64,000 nt of DNA from Dactylosporangium sp. AC04546 (GTDB lineage Bacteria > Actinomycetota > Actinomycetes > Mycobacteriales > Micromonosporaceae): the NCBI RefSeq assembly GCF_022095675.1, contig NZ_JAHYSG010000002.1, forward strand, positions 1 to 64,000, in the 5' to 3' direction. The notes below the pieces were generated by a model. That model was given only the letters and a program-made list of their open reading frames with translations. It was not told the origin of the DNA and ran no database searches. This document shows, one piece after another, positions 17,585 to 25,974 of this stretch (positions are counted from its first letter, which is position 1; each line of letters starts with the position of its first letter). Made by a program: the position numbers and the translations under genes.

Positions 17585-18088
17585 TCAGATCGCCACGGCG
17601 TGGGACACCAGCCAGGCCCCCTGCACCGGCACCATCGTGAGCACCACCCGGTTCTGGTCGACCTTCTCGCCGGTGACGTTCGTGTTGCGGCGGTACTGGT
17701 TGAGGTAGAGCAGCAGTTCGACCCGCTGCGGGCTCGCGGTCACGACGCCGGAGGCGGACACCGCCGCGCGGACGATCGCCTGCTCCGAGACGGCCTGCGG
17801 CTTGAGCGCGAGGGTCGTCTTCGCGTACTCGTCGGCGAACTGGCCGGTGACGAACGCCCGTCCGTTGGCGACGCTGGTGTCGAAACTGCGGTAGTCGTAC
17901 GAGAAGATCGCCTGCGCGGCGGCGGTCGCGGCGGCGAGCGACTGGCGGACCGCGACGTCGCGCTGCCGCGCCTGCCCGTGCTGGTACCAGCCGGCGCCCG
18001 CGACGGCGAGACCGAGCCCGATGACGGCCACGAACGCGGCGACGCCGCGACGCATGCGGAGCCTGGGCCACGTGAGTTTCGGCATCAT
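17585..18088 (-). CDS. Mce-associated membrane protein
   Basis: 167 residues. A single N-terminal membrane helix (about 15-37, VAAFVAVIGLGLAVAGAGW) is followed by a VirB8/NTF2-like extracytoplasmic domain (AIFSYDYRSFDTSVANGRAF, ELLLYLNQYRRNTNVTGE, GAWLVSHAVAI), the standard layout of Mce-associated proteins encoded after mceF in lipid-import operons. It follows the truncated relative at 18100 with an 11-base gap. The rest of an mce operon is absent, so this is the cut-off tail of one. Confidence 0.85.
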   Translation of the reverse strand: MMPKLTWPRLRMRRGVAAFVAVIGLGLAVAGAGWYQHGQARQRDVAVRQSLAAATAAAQAIFSYDYRSFDTSVANGRAFVTGQFADEYAKTTLALKPQAVSEQAIVRAAVSASGVVTASPQRVELLLYLNQYRRNTNVTGEKVDQNRVVLTMVPVQGAWLVSHAVAI

Positions 18089-18099
18089 GAACTCCCGGA

Positions 18100-18519
18100 T
18101 CAGCCGACGAACTGGAGCCGGGAGACGAGCCAGCGGCCCGATCCGGCGTCGTGGGTGACATCAACCTGGATGCGGTAGTGCGAGGCACGGCCATCGGGCG
18201 CCTTCGCGTTGCGGACGGTCGCGTCGACCGCGACCAGGACGACCGCCGAGTGCCGGTCGTCGGAGACCAGCGCCGCGCGCAGCACGGTGCCGCGCGACTC
18301 GACGGTGTTCTCCACGATCGCGGCCCGCACCTGCGGGCGGCCCCGTGAGAACTCGTCATGGAAGTCGCCGGTCGCGCCGTCGGCGATGCGCTGCAGGTCC
18401 CGGTCGACGCTGGAGGCGCTCACCGAGACGAAGTTGACCGTGGTCTGCTTCGCCGCCGCGAGGGCCTGCTGGTGTGCGCGATCCAGCATGCGGTCGTCGT
18501 ACCAGCGGCTTACGGGCAC
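18100..18519 (-). pseudogene. N-terminally truncated Mce-associated protein
   Basis: Up to 139 residues with the Mce-associated VirB8-like domain (NFVSVSASSVDRDLQRIADG, then RWLVSRLQFVG) but without the N-terminal membrane helix every family member needs. Homology fades at YDDRMLDRA near 18505, exactly where the opposite strand starts to encode a sigma factor fragment. A DNA rearrangement cut both genes at this point. Confidence 0.75.
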
Positions 18520-18905
18520 TGCCCGGCTACCGCGACCAGGGCCGCCCGTTCACGGCGTTCGTCTACGCCATCGCCGCCCACAAGGTCGCCGACGCCCAGC
18601 GCGCCGCCGTTCGCAACGCCGGAACCGCGCCGGTCGACACCCTCGCCGACCGCCCCGACACGGCACCCGGCCCGGAGCAGCAGGCGATGAACACCGACGT
18701 GGCACGGCGCCTGTCCGGGCTGCTCGCCCTGTTACCCGAGCAGCAGCGGGAGATCGTCCTGCTGCGGGTGGCGGTCGGGCTGCCGGCCGAGGAGGTCGGC
18801 GTGATCGTCGGCATGTCGGCACCCGCCGTCCGGGTCGCCCAGTCCCGGGCCCTGGCCCGGCTGCGTACGCTGGCTGGTGACACGTTGGGCGAGGTGGCGG
18901 CGTGA
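18474..18905 (+). CDS. SigD/ShbA-like sigma factor lacking its N-terminus
   Basis: Sigma-70 ECF-type protein. Homology begins at LRALPGYRDQGRPFTAFVYA (end of region 2) and covers region 4 (LLPEQQREIVLLRVAVGLPA, VGMSAPAVRVAQSRALARLR). The first part of region 2 is missing, and the ATG at 18474 lies in DNA that belongs to the antisense mce gene. The family is about 180-200 residues and this has at most 143, so it probably cannot bind core polymerase or the -10 element. The stop overlaps the GTG of the RsdA-like gene. Confidence 0.75.
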   Translation: MRDPACGRRTSGLRALPGYRDQGRPFTAFVYAIAAHKVADAQRAAVRNAGTAPVDTLADRPDTAPGPEQQAMNTDVARRLSGLLALLPEQQREIVLLRVAVGLPAEEVGVIVGMSAPAVRVAQSRALARLRTLAGDTLGEVAA

Positions 18906-19708
18906 GCATGAGCGAGCAGCGTGGCGAGCAGCCCGTCGACCTGGCCGCGGTCCAGGCCGACGACGCGCTGCTCGACGCCCTCGGCCGGGGCGAACCGGCA
19001 CCCGACGGCGACGACCTCGCCGGCCTGCTCGCCGCCTGGCGGGCCGACCTCGACACCGACCTTCCCGCGGACGACATCTCCGCCGACGGCATCCTCGTCG
19101 TGTCAGCCGAACCGCCCGCCGACGAGCAGCAGGTGGCCGAACCGGTGCCGCTGCGGCGGCGTGGCACGGGCCTGCGCCGCGCCTTCGCCGGCGTGGCGGC
19201 GGCCGCGCTGATCCTCGGCGGCCTGGCCCTCGGCGCGCACCGTTCGGGCCCGGACGGTCCATTGTGGCCGATCACCCGGGTGCTGTACCCGCAGGTCGTC
19301 GACGCCCGCGCCGCGGAGCACGCCATCGCGCAGGCCGCCGACGCGGCCGCGGCCGGTCGCTACGACGAGGCCCGCCGCCTGCTCGACACCGCCACCGGCT
19401 ACGCACAGCAGGTCGGCGATCCGGCGACGCGCCAGCGGTTGCTCGACCGGATCGACGAGATCCGCCGGTCGCTACCCACCGCACCCGCCCCGACGGCGCA
19501 GCCGTCGTCCACCGGAGGTGGCTCCACACCAGACACCACCGGGCCGAGCCCCGCGCCGTCGCCCGCCACCACCACGGGCGGACCCGGCGGCGGCGGCAAT
19601 CCCGGCGGCGGCCAGTCGCCGGCCCCGGGCATCCCCGTCCCCAACCTGCCGTCGCTCCTGCCGTCCCTGCCGTTGCCGTCGTCGATACCGCTGCCCGGCT
19701 TGCCCTGA
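18902..19708 (+). CDS. RsdA-like anti-sigma factor
   Basis: 268 residues. The N-terminus VDLAAVQADDALLDALGRGE then DDLAGLLAAWRADLDTD is the sigma-binding motif of anti-sigma-D factor RsdA. One membrane helix lies around residues 98-117 (AFAGVAAAALILGGLALGA). A coiled helical segment follows outside (AAEHAIAQAADAAAAGRYDE) and then a long Pro/Gly/Ser-rich tail ending PLPGLP. RsdA holds SigD at the membrane until proteolysis releases it. The gene is intact and overlaps its sigma gene by 4 bases, but the sigma partner is truncated, so it may now have no target here. Confidence 0.85.
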   Translation: MSMSEQRGEQPVDLAAVQADDALLDALGRGEPAPDGDDLAGLLAAWRADLDTDLPADDISADGILVVSAEPPADEQQVAEPVPLRRRGTGLRRAFAGVAAAALILGGLALGAHRSGPDGPLWPITRVLYPQVVDARAAEHAIAQAADAAAAGRYDEARRLLDTATGYAQQVGDPATRQRLLDRIDEIRRSLPTAPAPTAQPSSTGGGSTPDTTGPSPAPSPATTTGGPGGGGNPGGGQSPAPGIPVPNLPSLLPSLPLPSSIPLPGLP

Positions 19709-20380
19709 GTTCGTTCAGTCATGGCCCCCGCAGAGTTGCCAAGAGCACGGCACATCGCCACCGACGCGATGTGCCGCAAGGCCGCAGCAGGCGCACAACT
19801 CGCTGACCAGGCGGATGAAGGGCGGGTGACCGAACTGGTGGTATCCGGCCTGGCTGTGCCGCTGGTGTGGCTGACACCCCGTGCTCATGGTGCGGAACGC
19901 GCTGTTGCGCTCGTGATGACCACGGCGGTTTGCTTGGCGTGAGGGCTGTCGCTGGCCAGGGTCAGCGACAGCTGCTACGCACAGTAACTTGATCTCATAA
20001 GCCTGATATGTGCAAGTTGGTCCCAGTCTGGGTTTCACCGGTGGCTTGATACCCAATTTCGCCGCTGCGCGTCGGGTTGTGTCGCGGCTTCGTGGCGTGA
20101 CGCTGGCCTCGTCCCTTTCTCCGCATGCTGTTCGGGGGTCACGGGGCATCCGCAGGCTTTCGTGATGGATCCGCGCGCCGCACTGTGAAATGCGCTGCTT
20201 GGTCCATGTGGCCCGGGTTTTTGTGGCAGGGCATCGGCGATGTGTCGCCCGGCGCCCTGTCGGGTCGTCGGTATGGAGCGGCAGCAGCCTGCCTTCGTGC
20301 TCTTGCAGTTCGGGACCGCGCGGGCGGGTGGGTCGCTGGCGAGGCCTCGACCGGGCCGGGGATCCGGATCGGAGGTTGCC
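19709..20380. other. Gap with no supported gene
   Basis: About 670 bases. 19990-20050 is more AT-rich than its surroundings, which may mark transferred DNA, but I recognise no transposase, RNA or coding homology. Confidence 0.4.
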
Positions 20381-22035
20381 ATGTGTGGTGGCCTGATTCC
20401 TCGCATGACCGTGAGCTTCGTCGTGCTCATCCTCGTGGTCGACGGCGTGTTCAGTGCGCTGCTCGCCGCGATTGTTCGGCACCGTGAAACGGACCGCATG
20501 TCGGCACACTCCACGGAGATGCTCGTCGCCGAGCAGGAGGTCGAGCAACATCTGCTCGACCTCGACCGGGCCGAGCGTGGCTTCATCGCCACCAAGGACC
20601 CGAGCCTGCTCAAGGCATCGACGCAGGAGCAGGCCGCGCTCACCGACACGTCCGCCCGGTTGGAGCGGTTGGCCCACACACCGGACGAGGCCAGGCAGGC
20701 GCGGCAGGTCGCCCAGCACAGTCAGTCCTATGTCCGGGACTGCGCCACGCCGATGCTGCAGGCGGCGCAACGCGGCGACCCCGCCGCGCACAGCGCGGCG
20801 ACGGCACACGAGGACGAGCGCCGAGTCGCCGAACTGCGGGCTGAACTCGACCGCCTCATCGCGAGCGAGTCGCGGGTGGCGGCCGGTCAGGACACCCACG
20901 CCCAGGCGGCGGGCAGCCGGGCGGTCACGGAAGGCGTCGCGGGGATGGCAGGCGCGGTGCTGGTCGCTGTCATCCTCGTGGGGTACCTGGCCATGGCCGT
21001 TGTCCGGCCGGTTCGCCGGGCGACCGTCATGGCCGGCCACCTCGCCCGCGGCGAGCTCGACACGCGCTGCCCCGAGACCGGCGCGGGCGAGGTCGGCGCG
21101 CTCACCCGCTCGTTCAACACGATGGCCGACGCGGTGCGCCAGCGCGTGCGGGACCTCGTCCGCATGGCCAGAGCACAGACCGCGATGCGGCGCATCGCGA
21201 CCCGTGTGGCGCGCGGCGCCGCACCAGCCGAGGTCCTGGACGTCATCGCCACCGAACTCGGGGACCTCATCGGCAGCGACGCGACGCACATCGTGCGCTA
21301 CGAGGCCGACGGCACCGCAACGGTGATCGGCGCATGGCAAGCCGCCGACATCGAACTGCCGGTCGGCACACGACTGCCCCTGGACGGGCGCAGCGTCACG
21401 GCAACGGTCCGGCAAACCGGGCGGCCCGCCCGGATGGACAGCTACGCCGACGCTCCCGGCCCGATCGCCACCCACCTGCGCCGGCATCACGTCCGCGGAG
21501 CGGTCGGCGCCCCGATCCTCCTCGAGGGACGCCTCTGGGGAGCTTTGAACGCCACCGCGACCCGCCAGCAGCCGCTGGCCCTCGACGCAGCAGCACGGCT
21601 TGCCGACTGCACCGACCTGATCGCCACCGCCATCACCAACACCCAGGCCCACACCGACCTGGCAGCCTCCCGGGTGCGTACGGTCGTGGCCGCCGACCAG
21701 GCCCGACGGCAGATCGAACGCAACCTGCACGACCGCATCCAGCAGCTCATCGCCATCGCCATCGAGACCGGCGGCACCGCGTCGGACATCCCGTCCGAGA
21801 TGGCGCAGCTGCGCCGGCGCGTGTCCGCGGTGACGGACAACCTGAACGCGGTTGTGGACGACCTGCGGGAGGTCTCACACGGCATCCACCCGACCCTGCT
21901 GTCCGACCTCGGCCTGCGACCCGCACTCAAACGTCTCGCCCGCCGCTCCCACATCCCCGTCGACTTCGACGTACGTCTCGACCGCCCGCTCCCCGAACCC
22001 GTCGAGATGACGGCCTACCACATCGCCGCCGAGGG
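20381..22035 (+). pseudogene. Sensor histidine kinase truncated before its ATPase domain
   Basis: ATG 20381 follows GGAGG. Domains in order: a membrane helix (about 10-29), a CHASE3-like periplasmic helical domain (EVEQHLLDLDRAERGFIATK), a second membrane helix (AVLVAVILVGYLAMAVV), HAMP, a GAF domain and the HisKA_3 dimerisation helix with the phospho-acceptor in QIERNLHDRIQQLIAIAIE. The HATPase_c domain should begin just after EMTAYHIAAE, but there homology stops and the open frame runs on, antisense to arsC, to 22660. Without an ATPase domain it cannot autophosphorylate. The arsenic island begins at this break. Confidence 0.8.
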
Positions 22036-22111
22036 CGTTGACCCGGTCGGTGAAACCACGATTGCCGGTGGGAGTCCGAAACGCCGCTCGTTCCGGGGGT
22101 TCCGGGAGTTG

Positions 22112-22142
22112 GCCGCCGCCGGTCCTGACCTGACCGGCGGCG
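22112..22142 (-). terminator. Terminator hairpin at the left end of the arsenic island
   Basis: Perfect 12-bp arms CCGCCGCCGGTC (22112-22123) and GACCGGCGGCGG (22131-22142) with a 7-base loop, 15 bases beyond the stop of the minus-strand arsC gene. Confidence 0.8.
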
Positions 22143-22156
22143 GGGCACAAGACGGG

Positions 22157-22567
22157 TCAGCCGGTGGTGACGGGCAGTTCGGTGAGCAGTTGCTCGACGC
22201 GACGCTTGATCTCGTCGCGGATCGGGCGGACGGCCTCGATGCCCTGCCCGGCGGGGTCGTCGAGCTGCCAGTCGAGGTACCGCTTGCCGGGGAAGACCGG
22301 GCAGACGTCGCCGCAGCCCATGGTGATGAGCACGTCGGAGGACTCGGCGGTCTCGTAGTCGAGCTTGCGCGGGGTGTTGGCGGTGATGTCGATGCCGACC
22401 TCCCGCATCGCCTCGACCGCGACCGGGTTGATCCGGTCGGCGGGTTCACTGCCGGCGGAGCGGACCTCGACGGTGTCGCCGGCGAGGTGGCGCAGCCAGC
22501 CGGCGGCCATCTGGGACCGGCCGGCGTTGTGCACGCACACGAACAGGACGGTGGGCCTGGTGGTCAT
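22157..22567 (-). CDS. arsC: Arsenate reductase, low-molecular-weight phosphatase family
   Basis: 136 residues, standard length. It reduces As(V) to As(III) in the cytoplasm using a catalytic Cys. The P-loop CVHNAGRS (C-x5-R) is at residues 11-18, and the redox cysteines lie in MGCGDVCPVFPG. The later part has the conserved DDPAGQGIEAVRPIRDEI. It starts by a 4-base overlap with the stop of the aquaporin gene, so the two are translationally coupled; the aquaporin would export the arsenite formed. Confidence 0.93.
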   Translation of the reverse strand: MTTRPTVLFVCVHNAGRSQMAAGWLRHLAGDTVEVRSAGSEPADRINPVAVEAMREVGIDITANTPRKLDYETAESSDVLITMGCGDVCPVFPGKRYLDWQLDDPAGQGIEAVRPIRDEIKRRVEQLLTELPVTTG

Positions 22568-23322
22568 CTGGTGGTTCCTCCGTGGTTGCGCAGCTGGCGG
22601 GATTCGTCGTCGGGATGGGGGACGAGGACGTCACCGGCGGCGCTGCCGACGGACGGATAGAGCGCGAGCAGCAGCCCGGCGCCGATGACGAGGCCGGCGA
22701 GCTGGGCGGCGACGAAGCCCGGGACGGAGCCGGGGGCGATGCCGGCGAAGGTGTCGGAGAAGGCGCGGCCGATCGTGACGGCCGGGTTCGCGAACGACGT
22801 CGAGGACGTGAACCAGTAGGCGGCGCCGATGTACGCACCGACCGCCGCCGGTGCGACCGCGGCCCGGCCGGACCGGGTCAGGGCGAAGATCAGCAGGAGC
22901 AGTCCGGCGGTCGCGACGATCTCGCCCAGCCAGAGGTCGCTGCCGGTGCGGTCCTTGGTGGCGAAGTCGACGGCGGGCAGCTTGAACATCAGGTTGGCCA
23001 GGACCGAGCCGCCGATCGCCCCGGCGACCTGGGCGGCGACATATCCGGCGAGGTCCCGGCCCGGGAGGCCGGTGCCGGTGCGGCGGCCGAGGAACCAGTC
23101 GGCGGCGGAGACGACGGGGTTGAAGTGCGCGCCGGAGACCGGGCCGAAGGTGAGGATGAGCGCGCCGAGGGCGAACGCGGTGGCGACGGAGTTCTCCAGC
23201 AGCTGCAGGCCGATGTCGTCGGTGAGCCTGGTGGCCATGACGCCGGAGCCGACGACGGCGGTGACGAGCATCGCGGTACCGATGAACTCGGCGAGCAGGC
23301 GCCGCCACAGGGTCGGGTTCAC
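22564..23322 (-). CDS. Aquaporin-family channel, AqpS-like arsenite facilitator
   Basis: 252 residues with six hydrophobic helices and the two half-helix NPA-type motifs of MIP channels: GAHFNPVVS (NPV variant) and SFANPAVTIG. In arsenic operons such channels (AqpS of Sinorhizobium) let As(III) formed by ArsC leak out down its gradient. The gene lies between two arsC genes and overlaps the downstream one by 4 bases. The acidic C-terminal tail (PHPDDESRQLRN) is cytoplasmic. The assignment to arsenic rather than water or glycerol rests on context; no ArsB or ACR3 pump is present in the island. Confidence 0.9.
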   Translation of the reverse strand: MNPTLWRRLLAEFIGTAMLVTAVVGSGVMATRLTDDIGLQLLENSVATAFALGALILTFGPVSGAHFNPVVSAADWFLGRRTGTGLPGRDLAGYVAAQVAGAIGGSVLANLMFKLPAVDFATKDRTGSDLWLGEIVATAGLLLLIFALTRSGRAAVAPAAVGAYIGAAYWFTSSTSFANPAVTIGRAFSDTFAGIAPGSVPGFVAAQLAGLVIGAGLLLALYPSVGSAAGDVLVPHPDDESRQLRNHGGTTR

Positions 23323-23350
23323 GAGGGTCGAGGTTCCTGTCTTCCGGGGA

Positions 23351-24013
23351 TCAGGGGACGGGGATGGTGAGCTGGTCGAGGAGGAGCCGGACGCGGCGTT
23401 CGAGTTCGTCGCGGATCGGCCGGACCTGCGGCAGGTCGAGGCCGGCGGGGTCGTCGAGGTCCCAGTTCTCGTAGCGGGTGCCGGGGAAGACCGGGCAGGC
23501 GTCGCCGCAGCCCATGGTGACCACGACGGTGGCGGCGCGGACGATCTCGTCGGTCCACGGCTTCGGATACTCGTCGGTGATGTCGATGCCCCGCTCGGCC
23601 ATCGCCGCGACCGCGGCCGGGTTGATCTCCCGGCCGGGTTCGGACCCGCCGGACCACGCCACGGCGCGGCCGCCGGCGAGGTGGGTGAAGAACCCGAGCG
23701 CCATCTGGGATCGGCCGGCGTTGTGGGTGCACAGGAACAGCACCACGGGTTTGCCGTCGTGGTGGTGCCCCTCGACGCGGGCGAGGGCGTGCAGCCGCTG
23801 CCGGGCGAAGCGTTCGGCGAGCAGGGGCAGGAAGTTGGGCACGCTGGACAGCGATGCGAACTGCTCGTAGCTGGTGTGCAGGAACCGTTCGATGGTCTCG
23901 GCGCCGTAGGTGCCGTCGAACTCCCGCGCCAGGCGGGCGGCGGCGGTCCGCAGCGCCAGGTGCTGGTCGACGGACAGGTCCGGGTGGTAGTAGTGCGCGA
24001 GCGCGTCGGTCAT
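23351..24013 (-). CDS. arsC: Arsenate reductase with N-terminal helical domain
   Basis: 220 residues. The first ~80 form the actinobacterial three-helix extension (YYHPDLSVDQHLALRTAAAR, ERFLHTSYEQFASLSSVPN). The ArsC domain follows with P-loop CTHNAGRSQ and cysteines in MGCGDACPVFPG. Extended ArsC proteins of this type are typical of mycothiol-using Actinobacteria, where mycothiol and mycoredoxin may supply the reductant; that is known from the family and not shown here. Second of the minus-strand operon arsR-C fusion, arsC, aquaporin, arsC, with gaps of 16 and 28 bases. Confidence 0.92.
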   Translation of the reverse strand: MTDALAHYYHPDLSVDQHLALRTAAARLAREFDGTYGAETIERFLHTSYEQFASLSSVPNFLPLLAERFARQRLHALARVEGHHHDGKPVVLFLCTHNAGRSQMALGFFTHLAGGRAVAWSGGSEPGREINPAAVAAMAERGIDITDEYPKPWTDEIVRAATVVVTMGCGDACPVFPGTRYENWDLDDPAGLDLPQVRPIRDELERRVRLLLDQLTIPVP

Positions 24014-24029
24014 GGCTGAACTCCCGGTG

Positions 24030-24737
24030 CTACTTGACGTGGCGCTGGGCCGGGACGACGGCCGGCGCCAGGCGGGTGATGCGATCGGCGAGGTCGGTGT
24101 AGGCGGCCTCGAACGCGGCGTCGGTGTCGACCCGGACCGGGTCGGGCACTGACCAGTGCAGCCGCGGGTGCACTGGCGCGTCCGGCGCGGCGAGGTCCTC
24201 GTGGGCGTTGTCGCAGACCGCGATGACGAGATCGCCGTCGTGGACGACGTCGGCGAGGTGCGCGGTGCCGGCCGGGTCGATGGCGAGGCCGTGGCGGTGC
24301 GCGACCTTGACCGCCCGCGGATGCACCTGCTGCGCCGGATGGGTACCGGCAGAGGCGGCCGGGCCGCCGACCCGGTCCCGCCACAGGGCGGCAGCGAGCT
24401 GCGAGCGGGCGGAGTTGTGGGTGCACACGAACACGACCCGGTCGGCCCGGTCCAGGGCGGGCGGCGTCAGGGAGGCCAACACCTCGGGGACGAGGCGGAG
24501 GTAGGTGCGGCGCCGGTCGCCCTCCGACCGCGCCCGGGTGACCAGGCCGGCGTCCTGCAGCACCTTCACGTGGTGGGCGACCAGGTTGGTCGGCAGGCCC
24601 AGCTGCTGGCCGACCTCGCCCGGGGAGGCATCACCGAGGACGAGGGTGTCGACGATCGCGAGGCGAGCAGGGTCACCGAGTGCCGCGTGCGCCCGGGCCC
24701 GGGCCCGCATCTGCAGCGAGGAACGCTCAATGTTCAT
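24030..24737 (-). CDS. ArsR repressor fused to an ArsC-like phosphatase domain
   Basis: 235 residues. Residues 10-90 are an ArsR/SmtB winged helix (ALGDPARLAIVDTLVLGDAS, LGLPTNLVAHHVKVLQDAGL, YLRLVPEVL). Residues 97-225 are a low-molecular-weight phosphatase/ArsC domain with an intact C-x5-R loop (FVCTHNSARSQLA) and the Asp of VPDPV. No typical ArsR metal-binding Cys pair is seen in the winged helix, so the second domain may be the sensor. The start codon lies inside a palindrome likely to be its own operator. First gene of the four-gene minus-strand operon. Confidence 0.9.
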   Translation of the reverse strand: MNIERSSLQMRARARAHAALGDPARLAIVDTLVLGDASPGEVGQQLGLPTNLVAHHVKVLQDAGLVTRARSEGDRRRTYLRLVPEVLASLTPPALDRADRVVFVCTHNSARSQLAAALWRDRVGGPAASAGTHPAQQVHPRAVKVAHRHGLAIDPAGTAHLADVVHDGDLVIAVCDNAHEDLAAPDAPVHPRLHWSVPDPVRVDTDAAFEAAYTDLADRITRLAPAVVPAQRHVK

Positions 24738-24746
24738 TGACTCAAT
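24727..24746. promoter_or_regulatory. Probable ArsR operator across the start of the ArsR-ArsC fusion gene
   Basis: Two overlapping perfect palindromes: TCAATG-TT-CATTGA (24727-24740) and ATTGA-C-TCAAT (24736-24746). The TTGA/TCAA half-sites are usual for ArsR/SmtB repressors. The site spans the initiation codon (24735-24737), so the repressor would block transcription just after the start. A GGCTA/TAGCC repeat at 24787-24800 lies nearer the divergent gene. Confidence 0.65.
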
Positions 24747-24825
24747 CTTTACTGAACTATTCCGTAGCCGTCAAGAAGCGTAGCGTGGCTATACGTAGCC
24801 GTGTTACCCGTGAGTGGAGGCGGCG

Positions 24826-25374
24826 ATGCGGGTGCTCGGGCTGGAGATTCCGGATGCGGGGCCGGTGTTCGTCGGCGTGCTGACGGTGCACGTCATGGCG
24901 GGGCTGACCGGCGTCGGTTCGGCCACGCTCGCGTGCCTGGCGCGGAAGCGGCCGGGCCGGCATCCGTGGTGGGGCCGGGTGTACCTGTGGGCACTCGGGA
25001 CGGTCTCGGTGAGCGCGGTCGTCATGGCGGTGATCCGGTGGCCGGCCGACGTCCATCTGGCCGCCATCGCGCTGGTGGCATGCGGGCTGGCCGGGTTCGG
25101 GTGGTGGGCGCGGCGCCGGCACCGGCCGGGCTGGCCGGTGCGGCACGCGATCGGGCTGGGCGGCTCGTTCGCGGCGCTGCTGACCGGGTTCTACGTCGAC
25201 AACGGCCCGCAGCTGCCGGTGTGGAACCGGCTGCCGCACGCGGCGTACTGGCTGCTGCCGTCGGGAGTGGCTGCGGTGCTGATCTGGCGGGCGCTGCGCC
25301 GGTACGCGGCCGGGGTCAACGGGCCGCAGCGCGCAGCCGCGTCACCCGCCGCCCGGCCAGCGCCGCCGCGATGA
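24826..25374 (+). CDS. DUF2306-like membrane protein
   Basis: ATG 24826 follows GGAGG by 5 bases and gives 182 residues; an in-frame GTG lies 12 bases upstream. Five hydrophobic segments are visible (VFVGVLTVHVMAGLTGVGSA; WALGTVSVSAVVMAVIRW; HLAAIALVACGLAGFGWWA; IGLGGSFAALLTGFYV; YWLLPSGVAAVLIWRAL). It resembles DUF2306-type proteins of unknown function. It is divergent from the ArsR-ArsC operon and shares its 88-base promoter region, so it is probably arsenic-regulated. Its 3' end overlaps that of the convergent HAAS gene by 59 bases. Confidence 0.8.
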   Translation: MRVLGLEIPDAGPVFVGVLTVHVMAGLTGVGSATLACLARKRPGRHPWWGRVYLWALGTVSVSAVVMAVIRWPADVHLAAIALVACGLAGFGWWARRRHRPGWPVRHAIGLGGSFAALLTGFYVDNGPQLPVWNRLPHAAYWLLPSGVAAVLIWRALRRYAAGVNGPQRAAASPAARPAPPR

Positions 25375-25963
25375 GCCGCACCCCGCTGGCCGCGCCCGCC
25401 GCCCACACCGCCCACCCGCCCGCAGCGACGCTCAGCACCGCGGCCAGCAGCAGGACGTCCCCAGCGACGCAGCCGGCGACCGCGACCTGCGCGGCGAGCG
25501 CGCCGGGCAGCCGCAGCCGGTACTCGAACCGGCCGCCGGCCGCCGCAGCCAGGACCGCCGCCGGGACGACCAGGGCAAGCACCACCAGGTACGCCGGGAC
25601 GGCGGCCAGGGTCGAGTGGATGCGATCCGGCCATGCCAGTCCTGCGCCGGACATGGCGAGCACCCAGAGCATCCCGACGAGCGGGCCGCCGCAGAGCAGG
25701 CCCAGGCCGGTGCGGTGGGCCGATTCGACGAGCAGTTCCCGGGCGAACGCGCGGGCGACGACGGCCGGCGGTCCGAACTCCGCGAGGGCACCGTCCACCG
25801 CGTCCGGCGGTGCCGCACCGCGGGCGAGCCGGACGTCGACCGCGCACGCGAGGCCGTCGGCGAGCTCCGCGCGGATCGCCGCCCGGGCGCGCCGGCCGGC
25901 CGGCAGTGCACGGGTCACGGCGTCGAGGTAGGCCTCGATCCGGTCCGGCGCGGACGGGCTCAT
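25316..25963 (-). CDS. HAAS-domain membrane protein
   Basis: ATG 25963 (MSPSAPDRIEAYLDAVTRAL) gives 215 residues. The first ~85 residues are a HAAS/DUF1700-type helical prefix (ALPAGRRARAAIRAELADGL, PDAVDGALAEFGPPAVVARA); four membrane segments follow. Such proteins usually pair with a PadR or ArsR regulator and sense or modulate membrane state. It lies 11 bases downstream of an arsR gene and is surely co-transcribed with it. A longer frame running antisense to the regulator is spurious. Confidence 0.8.
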   Translation of the reverse strand: MSPSAPDRIEAYLDAVTRALPAGRRARAAIRAELADGLACAVDVRLARGAAPPDAVDGALAEFGPPAVVARAFARELLVESAHRTGLGLLCGGPLVGMLWVLAMSGAGLAWPDRIHSTLAAVPAYLVVLALVVPAAVLAAAAGGRFEYRLRLPGALAAQVAVAGCVAGDVLLLAAVLSVAAGGWAVWAAGAASGVRLIAAALAGRRVTRLRAAAR

Positions 25964-25974
25964 ACCCGCCGATG

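Noticed and set aside
19715..21730. Long minus-strand frame opposite the histidine kinase
   Set aside because: The plus strand carries recognisable CHASE3, HAMP, GAF and HisKA_3 parts; the minus frame has no motif.
22035..22660. In-frame extension of the histidine kinase by over 200 codons
   Set aside because: The added part is antisense to arsC with no kinase homology; treated as run-on after truncation.
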